A stretch of 8,079 nucleotides of DNA, taken from contig JAGUUF010000032.1 in assembly GCA_020063545.1 (NCBI GenBank), positions 1 through 8,079 on the forward strand, in the 5' to 3' direction. The notes under the pieces were generated by a model. That model saw only the letters and a list, made by a program, of their open reading frames with translations, was not told where the DNA came from and made no database searches. The translations under genes and the position numbers were made by a program. Below are positions 1 through 5,461 of the stretch, one piece after another; positions within the stretch are counted from its first letter, which is position 1, and every line of letters starts with the position of its first letter. This stretch comes from Cytophagales bacterium (GTDB taxonomy: Bacteria; Bacteroidota; Bacteroidia; Cytophagales; Cyclobacteriaceae).

Positions 1-1
1 A

Positions 2-3000
2 TTTAAAATTGAAGAGAGCCATCTCTTCTTCGGGCGTGAAGGACAAAGCGATGAAGTTCTTCTGAAACTCTCCAAGAACCGGTTCGTGGGTGTTATCGGT
101 CCATCCGGAAGCGGTAAATCATCCTTCATCTACTGCGGGGTGCTTCCTATATTATATGGAGGCTTTCTTACCGATGCCAGCCCCAACTGGGAGGTGGTAG
201 TAACCCGTCCCGGGGCCGGGCCCATTGATAACCTGGCTGAATCACTCCTTAAGAATAACAAGGAGTATCTCGATGCCGATGCGGACGAGCGCAAAATCAA
301 GCGCACCATCTTTTCAACATTATTGCGAAGCAGCTCACTGGGCCTTGTGGAAGCCGTGGAGCAATCGCGTAGGTCGGCCGATGTGAATTACCTCATCCTG
401 GTTGACCAGTTTGAAGAATTGTTCCGCTTTAAAGACAGCACCGACCCCAATTCGGTTAATGAAACACTGGCCTTCGTTAACCTGCTTATCGAAGCCATCA
501 ACTACCCCGACTCCCCAATTTATGTGGCCATAACCATGCGGTCGGATTTTATTGGCGACTGTGCCCAATTTCCGGAACTAACCCGCAAAATCAACGACAG
601 CCATTACCTGATACCGCAGCTAACGCGCGACCAGAAACGCAGAGCCATTGAAGGTCCGGTGGCGGTGGGCGGTGCGCAGATAACCCCGCGCCTGGTTCAG
701 CAACTGCTGAATGATTTGGGCGATAACCCCGACCAGTTGCCGATTCTGCAGCACGCACTGATGCGTACATGGAGTTACTGGGCCAACTACCGCGATTACG
801 AGGATGAACCCGTTGACCTGAAGCATTATGAGGCCATTGGCACCATGCGCGAGGCGCTGAGCATGCACGCCAATGAAGCCTTTGATGAACTTAATGAAGA
901 CCAGCAACGCATTTGCGAAGTACTGTTTAAAGCCATTACCGAAAAACGCGGTGAAAACTTCGGCATCCGCAGGCCTACACGGCTGAATGAAATTGCATCC
1001 ATTGCCGACTGTTCGGAAGACGAAGTAATTGAGGTAATCGAAAAATTCAGGGAGCCCGGCCGCTCCTTACTTACACCCGCGCACGGCACACCCATCACCT
1101 CCAAATCCATGATTGACATCTCGCATGAGAGTTTAATGCGGATTTGGGTGCGGTTAAAAAACTGGGTGGATGACGAAGCCGATGCCGTACAGATGTACCT
1201 GCGCCTGGCCGAAGCCGCCTCAATGTACCAGGTGGGTAAATCCGGCTTGTGGCGCCCGCCCGATTTACAACTTGCCCTGAACTGGCAAGCCAAGCACAAA
1301 CCAACGTTAATCTGGGGCCAGCGTTACCACCCGGCCTTCGAGCGTACCATGGTGTTCCTCGAATACTCGAAAAAAGAGTTCGAGACCGAGCAGCGGATAC
1401 GCGAACTGGAGCAGAAACGGAAATTACAGCGCGCCCGTGTTACCGCCATTGTATTCGGTACACTTACCGTTATTGCGTTGCTGTTCCTGGTGTATGCGTT
1501 CATTAAAAAAACGGAAGCCGATACCAACTTCCAGCTGGCTGAAGAGCGAAGACAACAGGCTGACTTCCTCCGCAAAGAAGCCGAATCCGCCCGGGATGAT
1601 GCCCGCAAACAACGTGACCTGGCCCTTGCAGCACAACAAGCTGAAGCCGAACAACGCGCGGCTGCGGAAGAAGCGAAAAGACAAGCCGAGTTGAATGCCG
1701 AAGAAGCACGCAGGCAGGAAGCTGAAGCCAAACGCCAGGAAGGAATAGCGAAAATAAATCAGCGGAGAGCAGAGGAAAATGAAGTGAAAGCCAACCTGAA
1801 CGCTGAAGCCGCCCGCAGAGCCGAAGCCGATGCGCGAAACAAGCGGTATGTAGCCCAGGCAAAAGCCATGGCCTTAAAGTCGCAGGAACTAAGCAATGAT
1901 CTTTCACTGGAATCGCTCCTGGCGCAGCAGGCTTACCTGTTCAACGCGCAGTATGGCGGTGAGCCGTACGACAACGACATTTATAACGGCTTGTTTTACG
2001 CCCTTCGTAACACCAATCATCCGCTTACGGAAAGTTTAAAAGGCCACGAGTATGGCGCAGCCCGCACGCTGGTTACCCACCGCGCTGACGCAGATATTTA
2101 CTCGGGCGGCAGCGATGGCAAAATCATCCGCTGGAGCAACGAAAACGGAAAGTGGGTAGCTACTGAACTGGTAAAAAAGCGCAGTGATTACCAGGTATAT
2201 GCGATGGATATCGACCAGGGTGAAACCCGCCTGCTGGCTGCCGGTTTATACTTTGCCGATGACACTAAAAATTACATTGAACTGTACGACCTGAAGTCTA
2301 TGGGCACACCGAAGAAAATAACCGGGTTCTACAAAGCCGTTGAAAGCATCCAGTTTACCCCCGATGGCAAAGGCCTGTATGCCCGCGATAACGGTGGCCA
2401 TAGCATTAAGTATAGCAACTTCACCACCACGCGCGAAGTAATTTCACCAGCGGAAAAAATTAACGCTATTGAACTTAGCGCTGACGGAACGAAACTTGCC
2501 GGGGTTGGCGACAAAGGCACTTTATACATTTGGGATATTGCCAATAATTTTTGGGCTACAGAAATTAAACTGGGTAGTTCGCCCCTTACCGCTTTAACCT
2601 GGCACCCTACCGATAACTTATTAATTGTTGGTAATAATGCAGGCTTGTTACGCATTGTGCGATCAGGTATTGTTGTGCGTACATTATCAGGCCATCGCGG
2701 GCCAATCGAACAAATACGGTACAACCACTCAGCAACATTCTTCGCTTCGGCCAGCAAAGATAAAACCGTGCGCCTATGGAATGTAAATAAACTCACCGTA
2801 CCGCCCATTGAATTGAAGGATCACCTCGATTGGGTATGGACCCTCACCTTCTCACCCGATGACCAGCAGATTATGGTTGGGCTGCACAGCGCCCAGCAAA
2901 CCATCCGGCAGGACCAGTTAAAGAATGAAGAAAGCATACGGGCTTACCCCACACAACTCTCCACCATGTCTAATATTTTGTGCGATTGGGCCATTAAGCA

Positions 3001-3091
3001 GAACATGACCACCGATGACTGGAATACGTATGTAGGGGCCGATTTGCCAAAAGAACTGACGTGTAAGAATCTTCCACCTAACAACAACTAA
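2..3091 (+). CDS. Membrane-anchored nSTAND1-type NTPase with coiled coil and C-terminal WD40-like propeller (5' partial)
   Basis: Signal-transduction NTPase of the STAND class; substrate and partners are unknown. The frame is open from base 2, giving 1029 residues, numbered here from base 2. The visible N-terminus contains FFGRE, usual just before the P-loop in this family. Walker A is GPSGSGKS (33-40) and Walker B is LILVDQFEEL (131-140). Further family motifs are TMRSDF (178-183), GDNPDQLPILQHAL (240-253) and ISHESL (373-378). One hydrophobic segment spans about 480-501, preceded by a basic stretch (KRKLQRAR), so the NTPase should be cytoplasmic and the rest periplasmic. An Ala/Glu/Arg/Gln-rich coiled coil covers about 502-620, then seven WD40-like blades cover about 673-972, the clearest ending in DKTVRLW. 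A short tail holds Cys994 and Cys1021. The GTG at 86 is not the start, because conserved sequence lies upstream. The true start may be close if the protein opens with the short leader common in this family, but an N-terminal effector domain cannot be excluded. The NTPase call is firm; the topology is inferred. Confidence 0.9.
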   Translation, partial: FKIEESHLFFGREGQSDEVLLKLSKNRFVGVIGPSGSGKSSFIYCGVLPILYGGFLTDASPNWEVVVTRPGAGPIDNLAESLLKNNKEYLDADADERKIKRTIFSTLLRSSSLGLVEAVEQSRRSADVNYLILVDQFEELFRFKDSTDPNSVNETLAFVNLLIEAINYPDSPIYVAITMRSDFIGDCAQFPELTRKINDSHYLIPQLTRDQKRRAIEGPVAVGGAQITPRLVQQLLNDLGDNPDQLPILQHALMRTWSYWANYRDYEDEPVDLKHYEAIGTMREALSMHANEAFDELNEDQQRICEVLFKAITEKRGENFGIRRPTRLNEIASIADCSEDEVIEVIEKFREPGRSLLTPAHGTPITSKSMIDISHESLMRIWVRLKNWVDDEADAVQMYLRLAEAASMYQVGKSGLWRPPDLQLALNWQAKHKPTLIWGQRYHPAFERTMVFLEYSKKEFETEQRIRELEQKRKLQRARVTAIVFGTLTVIALLFLVYAFIKKTEADTNFQLAEERRQQADFLRKEAESARDDARKQRDLALAAQQAEAEQRAAAEEAKRQAELNAEEARRQEAEAKRQEGIAKINQRRAEENEVKANLNAEAARRAEADARNKRYVAQAKAMALKSQELSNDLSLESLLAQQAYLFNAQYGGEPYDNDIYNGLFYALRNTNHPLTESLKGHEYGAARTLVTHRADADIYSGGSDGKIIRWSNENGKWVATELVKKRSDYQVYAMDIDQGETRLLAAGLYFADDTKNYIELYDLKSMGTPKKITGFYKAVESIQFTPDGKGLYARDNGGHSIKYSNFTTTREVISPAEKINAIELSADGTKLAGVGDKGTLYIWDIANNFWATEIKLGSSPLTALTWHPTDNLLIVGNNAGLLRIVRSGIVVRTLSGHRGPIEQIRYNHSATFFASASKDKTVRLWNVNKLTVPPIELKDHLDWVWTLTFSPDDQQIMVGLHSAQQTIRQDQLKNEESIRAYPTQLSTMSNILCDWAIKQNMTTDDWNTYVGADLPKELTCKNLPPNNN
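1685..1840 (+). repeat. Imperfect internal duplication in the coiled-coil coding region
   Basis: Two related segments, 1685-1735 and 1790-1840, encode AELNAEEARRQEAEAKR and ANLNAEAARRAEADARN, with 11 of 17 residues identical. They start 105 bases apart, which is 35 residues or exactly five heptads, so the spacing keeps the coiled-coil register. The nine-base word GCTGAAGCC also occurs in frame at 1640, 1721 and 1802. This is a low-complexity protein repeat within the NTPase gene, not a mobile or regulatory repeat. Confidence 0.6.
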
Positions 3092-3096
3092 CGTGA

Positions 3097-4170
3097 ATGA
3101 ATAGATTTTACCCGGCAATAATCTTCCTGAGCTTCACCTGCGCTACGTATGCGCAGGATTGTGTGCAAACCCTGCGGCTGGCGCGCGCTACTTACGAACA
3201 AGGCCGCCTTCACGAAATTGAAGGCCAGTTGGCAAAATGCCTGCAGCCTTCAGGTTTTGGCAAAGACCAAAAGCAGGAGCGCGTAGAAGCCTACAAACTG
3301 CTTTGCCTCAGCTACATCTACCTTGAGGAGCCCGAGAAGGCCGATGAGGCCATGCTTAACCTGAAGCGTACCGACCCGTATTACGAACCCAACGAAGCTG
3401 TTGACCCGGCCGAGTTTGTTGCCCTGTACAATACCTTCCGGAAAGAACCCGTTTACCGGATTGGTGCGGGTTTGGGGGTAAACTTTTCGCAGCCCAACGT
3501 ATCCGAACTGGTGTATGTAACCGAGTTTACAGGCGACAGTAAATTCAAAGGGTCGTTTGCTATCCAGTTTGGTGCTGCGGCTGATGTGCCTCTTTCGCTC
3601 TTTAATACCACCAATAAATGGACCCTTCATGGTGAACTGCTGTACCAGTCGCGGAAATTCCAAATCAGCCAGCGCGAAAGCCGTGGTGTTGACCCCGGTA
3701 CCGGAACCGAATTATTCAACGAACTGCAGGGTATTGAAACACAAACCAACATTGCGCTGCCCGTAATGCTTCAGTACCGATTCATGGCAAACGACAAGCT
3801 AAACCCGTTTGTCGGGTTTGGCATTGCCCCTGAACTGATGCTTGGCCGAAAGTTTACGGTCGAAAAAATCCGTGACGGCCAGCCATCCGTTCCTGAAAAG
3901 CGGGAAGATTTTGACCACAACACCATTAACCTGAGCGCACTGGTTTCGGCCGGGGTAAAATTGCCCCTCCGCCCGGGGGTAATCATCCTTGAACTGCGGT
4001 ACGCCCACGGGCTTACCAACATCACCACCGCAGAGCATGCCTTTGCCAACGAAGCACTGGTACTGGATTACGGTTTTGCCGATTCCATATTCAAAATGTC
4101 ATCCGTTTCGCTCAGTGCAGCGTACGTGTATGAAGTATTTATCCCTAAAAAACTGAAGCGGAAAAAATGA
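3097..4170 (+). CDS. Outer-membrane beta-barrel protein (PorT-like) with periplasmic helical, TPR-like N-terminal region
   Basis: This is a 357-residue exported protein. Residues 1-19 form a signal peptide (hydrophobic AIIFLSF, cleavage expected after TYA, mature end at Gln20). Residues 21-115 are helical and repeat-like: two stretches, LARATYEQGRLHEIEGQLAKCL and YKLLCLSYIYLEEPEKADEAML, look like degenerate TPR helices. A conserved-looking linker (DPAEFVALYNTFRKEPVYRIG) follows. From about 119 to the end, alternating hydrophobic/polar strands rich in Gly and aromatics (GAGLGVNF, LPVMLQYRF, LNPFVGFGIAPEL, VSLSAAYVYEVF) indicate an outer-membrane barrel of the PorT/OMP_b-brl kind common in Bacteroidota. 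The protein ends in a basic tail, KKLKRKK. Cys22 and Cys48 could pair in the periplasm. The gene starts 5 bases after the NTPase stop and overlaps the lipoprotein gene by 4 bases. A likely role is an outer-membrane anchor or channel partner for its operon neighbours; this is inferred. PorP/SprF was considered, but its typical N-terminal motif is not seen. Confidence 0.82.
   Translation: MNRFYPAIIFLSFTCATYAQDCVQTLRLARATYEQGRLHEIEGQLAKCLQPSGFGKDQKQERVEAYKLLCLSYIYLEEPEKADEAMLNLKRTDPYYEPNEAVDPAEFVALYNTFRKEPVYRIGAGLGVNFSQPNVSELVYVTEFTGDSKFKGSFAIQFGAAADVPLSLFNTTNKWTLHGELLYQSRKFQISQRESRGVDPGTGTELFNELQGIETQTNIALPVMLQYRFMANDKLNPFVGFGIAPELMLGRKFTVEKIRDGQPSVPEKREDFDHNTINLSALVSAGVKLPLRPGVIILELRYAHGLTNITTAEHAFANEALVLDYGFADSIFKMSSVSLSAAYVYEVFIPKKLKRKK
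4167..4170 (+). other. ATGA stop/start overlap (translational coupling)
   Basis: The start codon of the lipoprotein gene shares four bases with the stop of the barrel gene. The upstream 20 bases are A-rich with no Shine-Dalgarno motif, as is usual in Bacteroidota. The overlap supports coupled translation, and the lipoprotein signal begins immediately at this ATG, which supports the chosen start. Confidence 0.85.
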
Positions 4171-5459
4171 GAGTTCATGCCACTATTCTTTCGGTTATTG
4201 TTTTAGCCGCCTGCAGCAACATCGAGGATGCCGAACTTTCGGAGCGCACAACCTTTATGAAAGTGTTTAACGGCATCCAGGGCATTGAAGCAGCTGCTGC
4301 CGAACTTACCCCGGATGGGTTTATCGTGGTGGGCAACATGACCATCGCGCGCGATTCGGTAGTTACCGTGGTATTCAAAACCGACAAACGCGGCAACCGC
4401 ATCGGGAACATGCGGTATTACCAGGGCGGCTCCGGTAACGCCATAAAAGCCTTGCCCAACGGAAACGGTTACCTGGTGGTTGGCGAGAAGATCAAAACAG
4501 ACCCGAACGCCACACCAACCGATAACATTGACATCGTTTCGGCCCGTATGCTGCACATCAGTACCGATTTGGATAGTATAAAAACCATTTACCTCCGCGA
4601 TGTAACTGGAAATGTGGTGAAAACTGATTTCCGGGCAGTATCCCTTACCGTAACACCTGCTGGAAAAGTGGTTATACTGGGTACGTACCAAACTTCACTT
4701 GCAGATCCTGAACGGCCTTACCTGCAGCAATACAGTGCCGATCTCCTTACTGTTGAGTGGTATGAAGAATTTTCATCTATAAACCGGAGTTACCGTAATG
4801 CCAAATCCATCCATTTCATAAATGGCAACTACATCTGGGCCAGTGCTGTTGCGCAGGAGCAACAGAATTTTGACTTCTCCTATGTAAGTGTTCCGTTTGT
4901 GCAGGAGGGATCTGTTTTTATTAATTACAGCCTGCTTGGAGAGACTACGTCCCAATCATTCCGGCCGAACGACATACAACCTGCAAAGTCAGTTACTTTC
5001 GGTTACGGTATTGTCGGAACACGGGCAACTACAAATGGCTCAGGCGCAAATGCCTTTTTTGCACGCACGGATGTTTCGGGTAATATCTTGCCGGGCTCGG
5101 TTAAATTTTTCGATGCAATTCTCTCCGAACAGGCCGGAGCTGTTGCTGAAACGACCTCGGAAATCCAGGACTATGGAACGGCCATAACCGGCACCAGCGA
5201 TGGTGCATTTGTGCTGGCGGGCCACTACATTTCCAACCCACAAAAAGGAAATGGGGCAAATGACATTTTCCTCATTAAAGTTGATTTAAACGGCAACATG
5301 CGGTGGATGAAAACCCTTGGCGGAACCGGCAGTGAAACAATAAGCACCATCTGCGAAACGGAGGACCAGGGACTGCTGCTTTGCGGAACAAATGTGGTTG
5401 GTAATGTGCCCTCCATATTTTTGATTAAGACAGATAAAAACGGTGAACTTAAAAATTGA
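4167..5459 (+). CDS. Putative surface lipoprotein, probable seven-bladed beta-propeller
   Basis: This is a 430-residue lipoprotein. The N-terminus is a short signal ending in the lipobox LAAC, so Cys16 should be lipidated. The mature start CSNIEDAE carries acidic residues at +4 and +5, resembling the surface-export signals described for Bacteroidota lipoproteins. The body shows about seven diverged repeats of the form 'small-Gly, hydrophobic strand ending in VVG/LAG/LCG, variable loop, strand ending in a Lys/Arg-Thr/Val-Asp, Gly-Asn turn'. They begin near residues 50, 98, 165, 219, 277, 345 and 400. The last two are clearest (DGAFVLAG...IFLIKVDLNGN and DQGLLLCG...IFLIKTDKNGE). WMKTLGGTGSETIS between them is the usual inter-repeat strand of this Bacteroidota propeller type. 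No enzymatic residues are recognisable. A binding or scaffold role at the cell surface next to the barrel protein is plausible but inferred. The gene overlaps both neighbours (4 bases and 1 base). Confidence 0.8.
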   Translation: MRVHATILSVIVLAACSNIEDAELSERTTFMKVFNGIQGIEAAAAELTPDGFIVVGNMTIARDSVVTVVFKTDKRGNRIGNMRYYQGGSGNAIKALPNGNGYLVVGEKIKTDPNATPTDNIDIVSARMLHISTDLDSIKTIYLRDVTGNVVKTDFRAVSLTVTPAGKVVILGTYQTSLADPERPYLQQYSADLLTVEWYEEFSSINRSYRNAKSIHFINGNYIWASAVAQEQQNFDFSYVSVPFVQEGSVFINYSLLGETTSQSFRPNDIQPAKSVTFGYGIVGTRATTNGSGANAFFARTDVSGNILPGSVKFFDAILSEQAGAVAETTSEIQDYGTAITGTSDGAFVLAGHYISNPQKGNGANDIFLIKVDLNGNMRWMKTLGGTGSETISTICETEDQGLLLCGTNVVGNVPSIFLIKTDKNGELKN

Positions 5460-5461
5460 TG
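5457..5461 (+). other. TGATG stop/start overlap (translational coupling)
   Basis: The lipoprotein stop TGA and the next gene's ATG share one base. A second in-frame ATG lies at 5465, two codons later, and would also leave a complete signal peptide. The first is preferred because of the overlap. No Shine-Dalgarno motif is visible; the preceding bases are A-rich. Confidence 0.75.

Noticed and set aside
86..88. GTG as start codon of the first gene
   Set aside because: The frame is open further upstream to base 2 and encodes the family-typical FFGRE region there; starting at GTG would cut just before the P-loop.
826..1299. 157-codon open frame on the - strand
   Set aside because: Shadow of the STAND NTPase gene; Ser/Arg-rich composition typical of an antisense frame.
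2329..2808. 159-codon open frame on the - strand
   Set aside because: It lies wholly antisense to the propeller-coding region, has no recognisable domain, and the + strand frame there is clearly coding.
3092..3096. Separate promoter or terminator between the NTPase and barrel genes
   Set aside because: Only 5 bases separate them, leaving no room; the genes are more simply co-transcribed.
3801..3819. Perfect 7-base inverted repeat AAACCCG-TTTGT-CGGGTTT as a possible terminator
   Set aside because: It lies inside the barrel gene, has no T-run after it, and encodes in-frame barrel sequence (LNPFVGF).
3097..4170. PorP/SprF-type type IX secretion membrane protein
   Set aside because: The typical N-terminal motif of that family just after the signal peptide is not seen; instead there is a helical arm before the barrel.
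4203..4691. 162-codon open frame on the - strand
   Set aside because: Antisense to the lipoprotein gene, whose signal peptide and repeats are convincing; no motif is seen in the opposite frame.
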